Shown here piece after piece: positions 35,746 through 45,027 of a stretch of 64,000 nt of DNA. The position numbers and the translations under genes are program-made. The stretch is from Halobacteriales archaeon YIM A00010 (lineage in GTDB: Archaea > Halobacteriota > Halobacteria > Halobacteriales > Haloarculaceae), in assembly GCA_025041175.1 (NCBI GenBank), contig JAKCFJ010000002.1:1-64000 (forward strand), given 5' to 3'. Below the pieces are notes generated by a model. The model was not told where the DNA came from and ran no database searches. It saw nothing but the letters and a program-made list of their open reading frames with translations. Positions within the stretch are counted from its first letter, which is position 1. Every line of letters begins with the position of its first letter.

Positions 35746-37923
35746 TCAGCCCTCGAGCGGGCGTTCGGTGCCCCGGACAGAATCAATTATCACGTTGCCG
35801 TCCGGTCGTTCTACGAGCCAAAAGAGTTTGTAGGCGTCGGCCACGCGGTCGATTTCGGTCTCTGGCACGTCAGCGAGCACCGAGGTGCGAAGCGTCCACT
35901 CGAACACTTCATCACGGGCTTTCTCGTCGGCCTGTTCGTCGTCGAGTTCGGTGGGCAGGACGAGCACGTCGGAAACGGTTCGAGCGTCGGTCTCGGGGAA
36001 CACGTCGGCCCGAACCGCGAGTCTGCGAGAGCAGTCCATGCTGACGACGTGCCGGTCCGTGTGGGCCGACATGAAGGGCCGATCGACCTCGGTTTCGGTC
36101 TCGTACACGCGGTATGGGTACGCTACCGCGGTGACTCGCGACGATTCGGATGTGACCGCCTCCCGCGAGATGGCGGGCGGAAACACCGGCAACTCGGCCT
36201 GGTCGTGGTGGTGACCGACCGGGCCAGTCGCCGGGCGCTCCGCGTCCAGGGCGGTGCTCGCCGCTGTGGCAACGTGGTTGCGGATGTTGTCGGCCTCGGT
36301 CACGACCTTCGGTCCGCTCGCTCCGGCAGCGACTGCCCCGCCATCAGTGGCGTACTCGGGCGTGCCGTCCTCCGAAAGCACAGCCGAAAGGGGCTTGTCG
36401 AACACCGCAAACCGCTCGTCGACGCCCTCCGGCGGCGACGTGAGCAGCGAGACGACCACGAGCGTGAGCACCGAGAGGACGAACGCCGGGAACAGCCCGT
36501 ACACCGTGGCGAGACCGTACCAGAACGCGGCGGATTCCGGCGGCATCATCCCCACTGCACCGAGCACGGTCGGGAGTTGGGTCCACAGGATCATCGTGAT
36601 CGTCCCGACGATCATGCTGGCGACCGATCCCTCGGCCGTGACGCGTTTCCACCAGAGCGTGGCGATGATCGTCGGGCCGATCGCCGCTCCCAGACCGCCC
36701 CACGCGTAGTCGAGCACGAGCGTGTAGATGGGTGTGCCCCTGGCGAAATACGCGAATCCGACCGACGCCACACCCAAGCCGAGGGTCGCGTACCGGGAGT
36801 ACCGGACGAGTTCCTCCTGGGTCGCGTCCCGATCGAAAAAGCCGTGGTAGACGTCCTCCACGACGGCACTGGTGGCGACGAGCAGTTGGGAGTCCGCGCT
36901 GGACATCATCGCCGCGAGGGCGGCCGCGAGCACGATGCCGGCGAGCACGTCGGGCAGGAGATCGAGTGTGAGCATCGGCATCACCGCGTCGGGAGTCTCG
37001 ATGGCTCCGCCGCCGAACACAGCGAGAGCGTACAGGCCCACGAACGCCGCGCCGATGTACGCCACGAACATGAACAGCTGGGCGACGAGCGCCGCCCGCC
37101 GAATGTTTTTCACCCGGTCGATCCCCATAAAGCGCACCATGATGTGGGGGTTGCCGGGCACTCCCAGCCCGATGGCGGCGTAGCTGATGATTCCGAACAC
37201 GGCTGCCCACCCCGTCGTTCCGGCCGTGATGCTGGTGAGACTGTCCCCGCTTTGGGCCAGCTCCTCGAACGGAAGTCCAAAGTTGACGAACGCGATGACC
37301 GGCAGCGCGATGAACGCCGTGAGGATGATGGCTCCCTGGAAGTAATCGGACCACGCGACGGCGAAATACCCGCCGAGGAATGTGTAGCTGATGACGATGA
37401 TTCCGCCGACGATGATCCCGACCCACGGATCGATGCCCGTCAGGATCTGCAGTAAGATCCCCGCCGCGACGATCTGTGCGCCCACGTATCCCCCTTCGAA
37501 CAGCATGAGCACCACCGCCGAGACGCCTTTGACGCGGCCGGTGTCGTCACCCAGCCGGTGTTCGAAAAAGGTCGGCAGCGTCACCGACCGAACCAGCTCG
37601 GTGTACTTCCGGAGGCGTTTTGCGATCGCCGCCCACGAGAACAGATCGGCCGGAATCATCCCGAGCCCGTTCAAGAAGGCCATGATCCCGGTTCCGTAGG
37701 CGTCGGCGGGCACGCCCAGCGTGAGCCAGCCGCTCATCTCGGACGCGCGCTCGGAAAAGCCCGTCACCACCGGTCCGATTCGGCGGCCGCCGATCACGTA
37801 GTCCCCGACAGAATCCATGAACCGCGAGGTGTACAACCCGATCCCCACGAGCGCTAGCAGATACACGGTGAACGTTCCGAGCACCCACACGCTCGCAGAG
37901 CCGGCGATCGCGTTACTCGCCAT
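35746..37923 (-). CDS. Sodium:solute symporter (SSS/PutP-like) with long C-terminal domain
   Basis: A 725-residue transporter. The first roughly 515 residues form a 13-helix SSS core, with GDYVIGGRRIGPVVTGFSERASEMSGWLTLGVPADAY (sodium-site region) and MMSSADSQLLVATSAVVEDVY near residue 345. PutP-like proteins import proline or similar solutes with Na+. The last roughly 200 residues are hydrophilic and end in a compact-looking segment, DVPETEIDRVADAYKLFWLVERPDGNVIIDSV, which may be regulatory. The gene begins 8 bp inside a 44-codon membrane protein gene, implying coupled translation. Confidence 0.9.
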   Translation of the reverse strand: MASNAIAGSASVWVLGTFTVYLLALVGIGLYTSRFMDSVGDYVIGGRRIGPVVTGFSERASEMSGWLTLGVPADAYGTGIMAFLNGLGMIPADLFSWAAIAKRLRKYTELVRSVTLPTFFEHRLGDDTGRVKGVSAVVLMLFEGGYVGAQIVAAGILLQILTGIDPWVGIIVGGIIVISYTFLGGYFAVAWSDYFQGAIILTAFIALPVIAFVNFGLPFEELAQSGDSLTSITAGTTGWAAVFGIISYAAIGLGVPGNPHIMVRFMGIDRVKNIRRAALVAQLFMFVAYIGAAFVGLYALAVFGGGAIETPDAVMPMLTLDLLPDVLAGIVLAAALAAMMSSADSQLLVATSAVVEDVYHGFFDRDATQEELVRYSRYATLGLGVASVGFAYFARGTPIYTLVLDYAWGGLGAAIGPTIIATLWWKRVTAEGSVASMIVGTITMILWTQLPTVLGAVGMMPPESAAFWYGLATVYGLFPAFVLSVLTLVVVSLLTSPPEGVDERFAVFDKPLSAVLSEDGTPEYATDGGAVAAGASGPKVVTEADNIRNHVATAASTALDAERPATGPVGHHHDQAELPVFPPAISREAVTSESSRVTAVAYPYRVYETETEVDRPFMSAHTDRHVVSMDCSRRLAVRADVFPETDARTVSDVLVLPTELDDEQADEKARDEVFEWTLRTSVLADVPETEIDRVADAYKLFWLVERPDGNVIIDSVRGTERPLEG

Positions 37924-38050
37924 GCCGTCCCTCCGTGTACCGTTCTCGAAGCCGACGCTCTCGTCGTCCCTCCCAGACGTAGTATACGATCAACAGACCG
38001 AAAAACACGACGTACGGTCCGACCAAACCGATCCAGTCGATGACACTCAT
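37916..38050 (-). CDS. Small single-helix partner protein of the SSS symporter
   Basis: A 44-residue ORF starting at the ATG complement 38048-38050: MSVIDWIGLVGPYVVFFG… with one membrane helix at about residues 6-26, then a strongly basic tail (EGRRERRLRERYTEGRHGE). It overlaps the symporter start by 8 bp. Some SSS-family transporters have a tiny membrane partner encoded immediately upstream, and this gene has that position and shape. Identity as a subunit is inference. Confidence 0.7.
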
Positions 38051-38241
38051 GGGCGCCATTACAGATACAACAACTTGTACACACATTTCTACCTTCCGGT
38101 TAATGTTTTTGAAATAGAATATTTCGATCGGTTCGGTCGTAGATCCACGGTGTGATCGATGCTCGACCGTCCGTTTCGTCCGCGATCGCCGGGCCGGGTG
38201 AACGATCGCTGGGATCTATCCACTCATCACCGAGGAGACCG

Positions 38242-38676
38242 TCATTCGGTGCGAACGACGACCGTTCCGCCGGCGAGGTCACCGACCCGCTGGGTGCGGT
38301 CCGTGAGGAGCATGACCACGAGTCCGAGTATGTAAAACGCCGGGAGCTGATCGATGATCCGGAGAACGTTCCTGATCGCTGATGAGGACATCGTACAGGG
38401 GGAGCCGTCCTCGTGGACCACGGCGATGTTGAGCAGTCGTTTTCCCGCTGTCTGTCCGTACTTTCCCTCCAGAATGATGAAATAGAGTATCGGGATGAGG
38501 GCACTGATTACACTTATTATAAGGAACGAGTCGAGCAGTACGCCGATGATGCCCCCGATGATTCCTCCGAAGATTACTAGGAGGATAGCCACTACGATGA
38601 AGTCGATGATGGCCGCGGCGATTCTGACACCGAAGACGTCGCCCTCCGTGTCCATTTCTGGTGTTAGTTGTGACAT
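38242..38676 (-). CDS. RDD family membrane protein
   Basis: A 144-residue protein with three predicted helices and the RDD-family features: GVRIAAAIIDFIVVAILLVIFGG near residues 16-38 (R-A-x(3)-D, the family's RDD equivalent), KYGQTAGKRLLNIAVVHEDGSP near 72-93, and RNVLRIIDQLPAFYILGLVVMLLTDRTQRVGDLAGGTVVV. RDD proteins are membrane proteins of poorly known function. Monocistronic. Confidence 0.88.
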   Translation of the reverse strand: MSQLTPEMDTEGDVFGVRIAAAIIDFIVVAILLVIFGGIIGGIIGVLLDSFLIISVISALIPILYFIILEGKYGQTAGKRLLNIAVVHEDGSPCTMSSSAIRNVLRIIDQLPAFYILGLVVMLLTDRTQRVGDLAGGTVVVRTE

Positions 38677-38876
38677 ACAAACGGATGTATTCAGAGGTGA
38701 TACAAGAAACCAGCCATTTTGTCCCAGTGCTGTCCGGAATGGTGACGGATCACTGTCTGTGCCCGCATCGAGCTAGGGATGGTGCTCAATAGCGCTCCGT
38801 AGCTATCGTGATCGCTGACAGCAGTATATACCCACATTACAACAGTTTAAGAGGTGGCAGCGGGTTGTTCGATCCC

Positions 38877-39350
38877 ATGGATCGTGCATCCGTAGCCAGG
38901 ACGGAATCGGACGGGACATCGGAACAAAACACGGATACCGAATCGGTACACCGGGAGTACGTGCTGGGGGTGAGCATCGTAGCCGAACGGAACAACGAAG
39001 ACGACGTTCGGTATCGGTTCGAAGCGCCCAACCACCGCGGTGCCGTCTTCCGCGAGTCGGAGCTGGCAGAGCTGTACGCGGACGTGTACTTCGACGTCAA
39101 CGGCTTCGAGGAGGCGGGAACGGGCGAACGCGGCGTCCCGCCGGCGATCATCCAGGCCGGACGGGACACGCTGGCCGCGTACTTTCTCACCCAGCCCCAC
39201 ACGGACAGCAACTGGGTCGCGTCGTTCTACGGCAAGACGCCCCCGGAGATCGAACGGTACGTCGCTACCGTCAGAACGCGCGCCCAAGAGATCCGCGACG
39301 GCGCGATAGAGCGGGGGATCGCGTCGAGTGACCGGCGACGATCGGTCTGA
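38877..39350 (+). CDS. Hypothetical haloarchaeal protein
   Basis: A 157-residue acidic protein from ATG 38877 (MDRASVARTESDG). After a disordered N-terminus it has a mixed region (REYVLGVSIVAERNNEDDVRYRFEAPNHRGAVF), a helical centre (SELAELYADVYFDVNGFEEAG) and a conserved-looking end (NWVASFYGKTPPEIERYVATVRTRAQEIRDGAIERG). No family recognised. It stands alone between the RDD gene and the phoX-like gene, with a TATA-like ATATACC near 38826. Confidence 0.7.
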   Translation: MDRASVARTESDGTSEQNTDTESVHREYVLGVSIVAERNNEDDVRYRFEAPNHRGAVFRESELAELYADVYFDVNGFEEAGTGERGVPPAIIQAGRDTLAAYFLTQPHTDSNWVASFYGKTPPEIERYVATVRTRAQEIRDGAIERGIASSDRRRSV

Positions 39351-39471
39351 TAGGATTCTCACGGCCTCCGGTTCATCCCGCACACGCCCACCGTGCGACG
39401 ACTCGGTACCGTTCCCATCGGTATATACCACTTGTGAGTGCTCATTTCCCGACCATACACCAGCGTACCGA

Positions 39472-39481
39472 TATTATAAAT
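39472..39481 (+). promoter_or_regulatory. TATA box of phoX-like gene
   Basis: TATTATAAAT is centred about 38 nt upstream of ATG 39515, predicting a transcript with a leader of about 12 nt. It supports ATG 39515 as the start rather than an upstream TTG/GTG. Confidence 0.55.
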
Positions 39482-39514
39482 GAACAAAATATTCCATCGC
39501 GATCGTTCATCTGC

Positions 39515-41602
39515 ATGGTCGAGTTCACTCGACGGCGGCTGATGGCAACGTCCGTAGCGGCTGCGCTCGGAGCGAGCGTTTCCGGTGTCGGGGCAGCTGC
39601 GTCCGACGACGCGAACACGCCGCGGGCGCCGTTCGTCCGTGGGGAGCTCAAGCGGTTCTCCTCGACGGCGCTCGGTGCGGAAGTCACCGGACCGTTCGTG
39701 TTCGAGGATGGAACGCCGTTGTACAGCCTCCAACACCCCAGCGAAGACAACCCCGAGCCGTACAATAAGTCCGGAATCGGATACTTCAACGGGTTCCAGT
39801 TCTCGATGGAGGGCCACAACGACGATTTTACCGAGCTTTCGACGCCCCAAACGAGCGAAGAGCAAGGGGCGATCCGCTCCGCGGGCGGGGAGTACGAGTT
39901 CTTCGCACACGGGGGCGACGTGATCAACGGCGACACCCAACGGCTCGGCGTGGCTCAGACGCCCGACGGAACGGACATCACGCTCGAACAGTTCGCCGGG
40001 ACCATGTACGGTGATCCCGCCTCGAACCCCGATTGCAACCAGTTCGTTCCGACGAACGGAAACAACGCGGGCTATCTGTTCACGAACTGGGAGAACAGCC
40101 CCGGAAACATCTCCCGGATCCCGATCAGCCGGGATGAGAACGGCGAGTGGAACGCCGATCTCGACGGGGCCATCAACCTTGCTAACACCGAGCCGTTCCG
40201 GGACATCGGCGGAACGCGGATCAACTGCTACGGCGATCTCACCCCGTGGGACACGATGATCTCCGCGGAGGAAAACTACTCCCACACGCGCGTGTCTGGG
40301 ATGGCAACAGTTGGTAACATCGTCGAACACGGAACCGGGAAGGGGCGGATTGGCGCGTGCCAGTTCTGGAATCGACCCAACCCCTCCGAGATCCAGTCCG
40401 CCGTCGAGGAGTACTACGACGACGCGTGGACTGTTCAAGGGTGGTGGGCGATGTCGGGCATAGAATTTTTGGCGTACTATCTCGGTGCGGATCCGACCGA
40501 CTCCACCACACCGATCGGCGACACCTACCCGAACCCGTACCGATACGGCTACTTCGTCGACATCCGGAATCCGACGGCCGATCCGCCCCAACCGGTCAAA
40601 TACTACGTGATGGGACGCGCCGCGTGGGAGGCTCCCGACATCCAGAACGACCTGCGAACGGCATACGGCTGCTCGGACGGCGCCAGCAAGGGGATCTACA
40701 AGTTCGTGGCCGATCGACCGATCCCGAGCTACCGCGATCCGATGGACGTTTCCGGCACCCTGTATGCTCCGAACGTGACCAACGAGGCGGCCGCGAAACA
40801 CGAGCCCCCCGCTGACGTTTCCCTGGAACTCGAGTGGTTGGAGCTGGGCCACGCCACGAACAGGGAAGTCGAGTCGTGGATCGCCGAGTACGACCACGTC
40901 ACCCAGGCTGACTACCTCGCTACCCACGCCGAGTGGACGGAAGGCGACCCGGTCACCGATGCGGTGCTCGAAGCCGCCGACAGGGAAGTTGTCGAAAACG
41001 GCAATCAAAACTACATCACCAACGAGGAGATCGTCGAGTGGGCAGAGCAGTACGAGGAAGGAGAGGTTGACGAGGATCTCCGCAGAGTACCGTTTCTGGA
41101 GGCGCGAGCGGCCGCAAAGGAGATCGGTGCGACCATCGAGTTCAACAAGGCCGAAGGCGTCGACAGCCACGATCGTGCGACCCCTGGCGATCCCGTCTAC
41201 TTTGCGATCTCCGCGCTCAGCGACGGTATGTCAGACGCTGGCGATCTCCAAATCGAACGCGTCGACGGCGGTGTCGTCTACCGTGGGACGCTCGAACACG
41301 ACTACAACGTGTCGACGCTCGAACCCGTCATTGTCGGACCCGACGCCAGCGATCCGGCCGACGTCGCTGATAACGCGCTGATCAACGTCGACAACGTCTA
41401 CGTGATGGACGACGAACGGGTCCTCTGCTGTGAGGACGCAGACCAGCTCGGCCGCTCCTACAGCAACGACTGCCTGTACGTCTACCAGCCCGAGGAAACG
41501 GACTGTAGCCACGGCAACAACGACGGATGGGACGACAACCCAGGTAATGGAAACGACGATTACCCAGGAAAGGGTCCGAGAGACGACGACCAGCCCCGAT
41601 GA
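39515..41602 (+). CDS. phoX: PhoX-like phosphatase (DUF839), Tat-exported
   Basis: A 695-residue secreted protein. The Tat signal TRRRLMATSVAAALGASVSGVGAAA is at residues 5-29. The mature part matches the PhoX/DUF839 family: HGGDVINGDTQRLGVAQTPDG, FTNWENSPGNISRIPI, NCYGDLTPWDTMISAEENY (a metal/substrate region), GYFVDIRNPTADPPQPVKYYVMGRAAWE and DNVYVMDDERVLCCEDADQLGRS. PhoX enzymes are Ca/Fe-dependent alkaline phosphatases. A roughly 180-residue stretch (about residues 415-590) of coiled, acidic sequence is inserted between conserved segments, and the C-terminus is a Gly/Asn/Asp-rich tail. With PhoD at 11 kb, this suggests external phosphate scavenging. Confidence 0.88.
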   Translation: MVEFTRRRLMATSVAAALGASVSGVGAAASDDANTPRAPFVRGELKRFSSTALGAEVTGPFVFEDGTPLYSLQHPSEDNPEPYNKSGIGYFNGFQFSMEGHNDDFTELSTPQTSEEQGAIRSAGGEYEFFAHGGDVINGDTQRLGVAQTPDGTDITLEQFAGTMYGDPASNPDCNQFVPTNGNNAGYLFTNWENSPGNISRIPISRDENGEWNADLDGAINLANTEPFRDIGGTRINCYGDLTPWDTMISAEENYSHTRVSGMATVGNIVEHGTGKGRIGACQFWNRPNPSEIQSAVEEYYDDAWTVQGWWAMSGIEFLAYYLGADPTDSTTPIGDTYPNPYRYGYFVDIRNPTADPPQPVKYYVMGRAAWEAPDIQNDLRTAYGCSDGASKGIYKFVADRPIPSYRDPMDVSGTLYAPNVTNEAAAKHEPPADVSLELEWLELGHATNREVESWIAEYDHVTQADYLATHAEWTEGDPVTDAVLEAADREVVENGNQNYITNEEIVEWAEQYEEGEVDEDLRRVPFLEARAAAKEIGATIEFNKAEGVDSHDRATPGDPVYFAISALSDGMSDAGDLQIERVDGGVVYRGTLEHDYNVSTLEPVIVGPDASDPADVADNALINVDNVYVMDDERVLCCEDADQLGRSYSNDCLYVYQPEETDCSHGNNDGWDDNPGNGNDDYPGKGPRDDDQPR

Positions 41603-41620
41603 GCCGTGGGTAGTCTGTAG

Positions 41621-42943
41621 TCACTGACCCGTCTTCTCGACGTGGTACCACTCTCTCGTCCCGTCGATCACGTATTCGGTGATCGCCTTCGTCGCCACGA
41701 GACCGTACAGCGGGAAGACGATCGGTGTCAAGATCCATTCCCAGCCGATCCGATTGACCGTTCCTTGGACGTAATCGACGCACCGAACGAAGCCGGTGAT
41801 CACGATCACTGTGAGAAACGGGACGAACGAGATCACCGCACCACCGAACAGAACGACCACCACGAATTTCGCGGTGAGTGAGAGGAGCAAGAGGTTACCG
41901 AACACCGAACTCGTGCAGATTCCCACACTCAATAGATCGCGGAGATCGCGCGGGGGGAACTGTTCACGAAGACGGGTGTGAAACACCTGGGCGTATCCGC
42001 TCATCCATCGCTTTCTCTGGCCCCACCAATCGTCCACCGTGTGGGCTGCTTCGATCGTCGAGGAGTAGTACAGCTGTTCGTGTACGTCGAGTCCCTGTTT
42101 GTAACACCGATACGCGAAATCGTAATCCTCCGTGAGCATCGCCGGATTGTATCCATCCACCGTTTGGAAGGCCTCTCGGTGCATGACAACGGCTCGGCTG
42201 GCTGCCAACCGGAACCCGATGAACACCGAAAGCAGTCGACTAGTGACGTAGCTCAACAGGACGGACTCGTAGTAGGCGATCGCCTCGATGAAACCGCTCG
42301 CGCGGGGAACTGTCCGTCCTTGCACGATATCGCACTCGCGGAGTTCGGCCGCTGCGCTCGCCAGAAATCGAGGATGAACGGACTCGTCCGCATCGAAGAC
42401 GGCGATGTAGTCGGACTCCGTCAACTCGACCGCGTAGTTGATGGCACCGGCTTTCGATCCAGGATAGCGGGTGTTGATGAGACACTGGACATCGGCGTGA
42501 TCAGCCGAAAGGGCTGTCGCCCGGTCGATACTCGGCTGATCGTCGGGTTCACAGACGATACAAACCGTGACTGGCACCGTCGATTCCAGAAGACTCATCA
42601 CGCTCAGATCGAGCACGTCGGCATCCCGGTACACGGGAACGATCGCCGTTATCGATCCGGGAATCGACTCTGACGATTCGGTCGTGCCGTTGCGATGGAT
42701 GAGAAGCTGTACGAAAAACAACAGCGCCGACACCGACATCATACCGGTAAACGAAACCGCCGCGATGCCCGCCTGTAACGTCACTACGATAACGCTAATG
42801 ACGATCAGATCGAGGTGGATGGTGATGATCGACAGCCCTCGGAACAGTTCAAAGGTGAAGATGACGCTAGAGAGACTGAGAAAGCAAAAGCGACCGAACC
42901 ACCGCCGAATGGCCGGACGGACTAGCCACTGATCGGAATTCAT
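41621..42943 (-). CDS. Membrane glycosyltransferase, GT2 family
   Basis: A 440-residue processive-type GT2 enzyme from the ATG complement 42941-42943. Two N-terminal helices precede the catalytic domain SITAIVPVYRDADVLDLSVMSLLEST. Asp motifs: AVFDADES (DxD region), TEDYDFAYRC (acceptor Asp), and WWGQRKRWMSGY, the Q/RxxRW motif of processive synthases. Three C-terminal helices follow. It could make a cell-surface polysaccharide or glycolipid. A GTG four codons upstream is an alternative start. Confidence 0.9.
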   Translation of the reverse strand: MNSDQWLVRPAIRRWFGRFCFLSLSSVIFTFELFRGLSIITIHLDLIVISVIVVTLQAGIAAVSFTGMMSVSALLFFVQLLIHRNGTTESSESIPGSITAIVPVYRDADVLDLSVMSLLESTVPVTVCIVCEPDDQPSIDRATALSADHADVQCLINTRYPGSKAGAINYAVELTESDYIAVFDADESVHPRFLASAAAELRECDIVQGRTVPRASGFIEAIAYYESVLLSYVTSRLLSVFIGFRLAASRAVVMHREAFQTVDGYNPAMLTEDYDFAYRCYKQGLDVHEQLYYSSTIEAAHTVDDWWGQRKRWMSGYAQVFHTRLREQFPPRDLRDLLSVGICTSSVFGNLLLLSLTAKFVVVVLFGGAVISFVPFLTVIVITGFVRCVDYVQGTVNRIGWEWILTPIVFPLYGLVATKAITEYVIDGTREWYHVEKTGQ

Positions 42944-43235
42944 GCCAATGATCACCAGTTATAAACAGATCCCATATCTGGTCTGTGGAGGGGCTTCGTT
43001 CGACAACGAGGCTATCGGGGGGGTCTGGGAGGGAGCAGCATCCGAACGAATCGCCTGGTTCGGACGAACTGCTCTGGGTCTGGGACCGAAAGATCGGAGA
43101 AGGATTCCATTCATGGTACACTCACCAACTAATACATTCGATGTGATTGAGAGAAACGCAACCCTCCATCACAAATGCTTCGATATGGATGCGTGTTGAT
43201 TATAGAACATATCTCAAATCCTTCTCTTTTTCGAG

Positions 43236-44507
43236 TTACTTCAACTTTTCGAGTTGGCTGTCTCGGAGGACCGATTTCAGGACGATATCCGTATCCTGTA
43301 CGAGTCGGTGTTCGAGGTAGCTCCCTTGTCCCCGCCCGCCGCCCGTTCGCGTCGATTCGACGACACCGAGAAACGCCTGCTCTTTGAGCAGTTCGTACAC
43401 ACGGTGCTCGCTGAGGGTTTTTGTCCCGAGAGTGTCTGCGATTTCGGTGTAATGGTCGTAGATGTGGCTCGTTGAAAACTCGTCTTCGTCGTTGTTCTCA
43501 GTGAGGAGTGCGAGCGCGTACAGGATGAACTTGACCTGGGTCGTCGATCCCCGAAGCAGTTCCTCGAAGCGGTCGATTTCGGCCCACTCCTGTGCGTCTC
43601 GGACGTGTTCCTCGCGGATCTTATCGGCGTTTTGTCGCTCTGCGAGTTCGCCAGCGTGGCGTAGAATTTCGATCGCTTTCCGAGCGTCGCCGTGTTCTTG
43701 AGCCGCGAACGCGGCGGTGAGCGGGATGACATCGTCGGTGATGACGCCGTCGTGGAAGGCGTCACGGCGGTGGTTCATGATCTCTCGGAGTTGGTTCGCG
43801 TCGTAGGGCTGAAACACGAACTCCTCTTCCCGGAGGCTGCTTTTGACGCGCTCGTTCAGCTCGTTGTGGTACTCGATCTTGTTACTGATTGCAATGATCC
43901 CGAGATGGCAGTCCGCTTTACCGGACTCTCGGGCTCGCGAGAGCTGCATCAGCACGTCGTCGTTTTCGAGACGGTCGACCTCATCGAGGATGATCACGAC
44001 CGCGTCGTACCGCCGATCGAGGATGTCCCACAGATAATCGTAATACTCTCCGCTCCCGATGCCGGATCGAGGGATGTCGAAACCAGTGACGTTTCTGTCA
44101 TTCACCGTTCGAGTGATCGAGCGAGCGACGCGGGTTTGGGTGTTGTGTTGGGCACAGTCGACGTACACCATCCCGACCGCTGCTCCTTGGGCCTCCGCAG
44201 CACGCTTTGCTCGTTCGGTGACGTGGCGAGCGACCAGAGATTTCCCAGTGCCGGTCTTCCCGTAGATCATGACGTTATTGGGTGGCTGGTCCTGAACGAT
44301 GGGTCGAAGCTCGGCAGCGACTGCCTCGATCTCCTCGTCGCGGCCGACGATACGAGCGCTCTCCGGAACGTGGCCGACCTTCAGGAGCTCCTTCCGGTTG
44401 AAGATATGAGCGTGGGATGGGTCGTCGTCAAAATTGAACAGTGGATCTTTGGACGGATCTTCGAACCGGTCGTCAAAATCGGAAAGTCGGGGAGGCTCGT
44501 CGACCAT
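43236..44507 (-). CDS. orc1: Orc1/Cdc6 replication initiator
   Basis: A 423-residue archaeal Orc1/Cdc6 protein. Walker A GKTGTGKS is at residues 83-90 and Walker B VVIILDEVDRL near 168-178. Sensor-1 GIIAISNKIEY near 200 and sensor-2 GDARKAIEILRHAGELAE near 275 complete the AAA+ part. The C-terminal winged helix (HIYDHYTEIADTLGTKTLSEHRVYELLKEQAFLGVVES) binds ORB DNA. It reads away from the adjacent ORB cluster at 44.7-45.5 kb, the usual arrangement at a haloarchaeal origin, and is therefore probably the initiator for it. Confidence 0.95.
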   Translation of the reverse strand: MVDEPPRLSDFDDRFEDPSKDPLFNFDDDPSHAHIFNRKELLKVGHVPESARIVGRDEEIEAVAAELRPIVQDQPPNNVMIYGKTGTGKSLVARHVTERAKRAAEAQGAAVGMVYVDCAQHNTQTRVARSITRTVNDRNVTGFDIPRSGIGSGEYYDYLWDILDRRYDAVVIILDEVDRLENDDVLMQLSRARESGKADCHLGIIAISNKIEYHNELNERVKSSLREEEFVFQPYDANQLREIMNHRRDAFHDGVITDDVIPLTAAFAAQEHGDARKAIEILRHAGELAERQNADKIREEHVRDAQEWAEIDRFEELLRGSTTQVKFILYALALLTENNDEDEFSTSHIYDHYTEIADTLGTKTLSEHRVYELLKEQAFLGVVESTRTGGGRGQGSYLEHRLVQDTDIVLKSVLRDSQLEKLK

Positions 44508-44693
44508 GTATACCCAATGCAGTGGAGGGAGTTTACTTATGTTTATCCCTCCCCAGATAGAGTGTATCTCTCCTGTTCATGCTGATGTGACAGCCACGAA
44601 CGAACCGTATCACATTTATGACTTATGAACCGGGAACAGAATGTATTGCGCCAATCTTCTCCTATTTCCTCGTGTTGGCACAACCGGGTCGAC

Positions 44694-44712
44694 ACCCCCA
44701 GTCAAGAGTGTA
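44694..44712 (+). repeat. ORB 1, embedded in a longer palindrome
   Basis: ORB-type box ending TCAAGAGTGTA. Here it is part of a larger inverted repeat (GACACCCCCAGT at 44691-44702 with ACTGGGGTGTC at 44713-44723), unlike the other boxes. Confidence 0.85.
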
Positions 44713-44780
44713 ACTGGGGTGTCTCGTGTATCCATTCCCGGCCGGGTGTCGCCAAAACGTTCCTCCTGTTGCTCCCCCTC

Positions 44781-44799
44781 ACCCCTAGTCAAGAGTGTA
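44781..44799 (+). repeat. ORB 2
   Basis: ACCCCTAGTCAAGAGTGTA, same orientation as ORB 1, preceded by a C-rich run. Confidence 0.88.
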
Positions 44800-44867
44800 A
44801 ACACGCATTGGTTGAGCGATCCAATCGTTTCGAACTTGTTTGTTATTCTACCCCACCCAACCCACCC

Positions 44868-44886
44868 ACCCCTGATCAAGAGTGTA
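44868..44886 (+). repeat. ORB 3
   Basis: ACCCCTGATCAAGAGTGTA, 87 nt after ORB 2; ORBs 1 and 2 are also 87 nt apart. One base differs at the GTC/ATC position. Confidence 0.88.
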
Positions 44887-44950
44887 TCCGTTCGACGAGG
44901 AACCTACCCCCTCCCCTCCCTCTCACTGAGCCTCACCCTACAACCCCCCC

Positions 44951-44969
44951 ACCCCTCGTCAAGAGTGTA
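44951..44969 (+). repeat. ORB 4
   Basis: ACCCCTCGTCAAGAGTGTA, 83 nt after ORB 3 and immediately left of the AT-rich tract. Its sequence is identical to the reverse complement of ORB 5. Confidence 0.88.
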
Positions 44970-45027
44970 AGGCTAGGAAAGGAGTACCTCAATCAAAAAG
45001 CGATAGTTCGTGTTCATCCGTGTCCAA

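Noticed and set aside
35674-37455. 593-codon plus-strand frame
   Set aside because: Antisense to the SSS symporter; His/Arg/Asp-rich shadow composition.
39359-41170. 603-codon minus-strand frame
   Set aside because: Antisense to the phoX-like gene.
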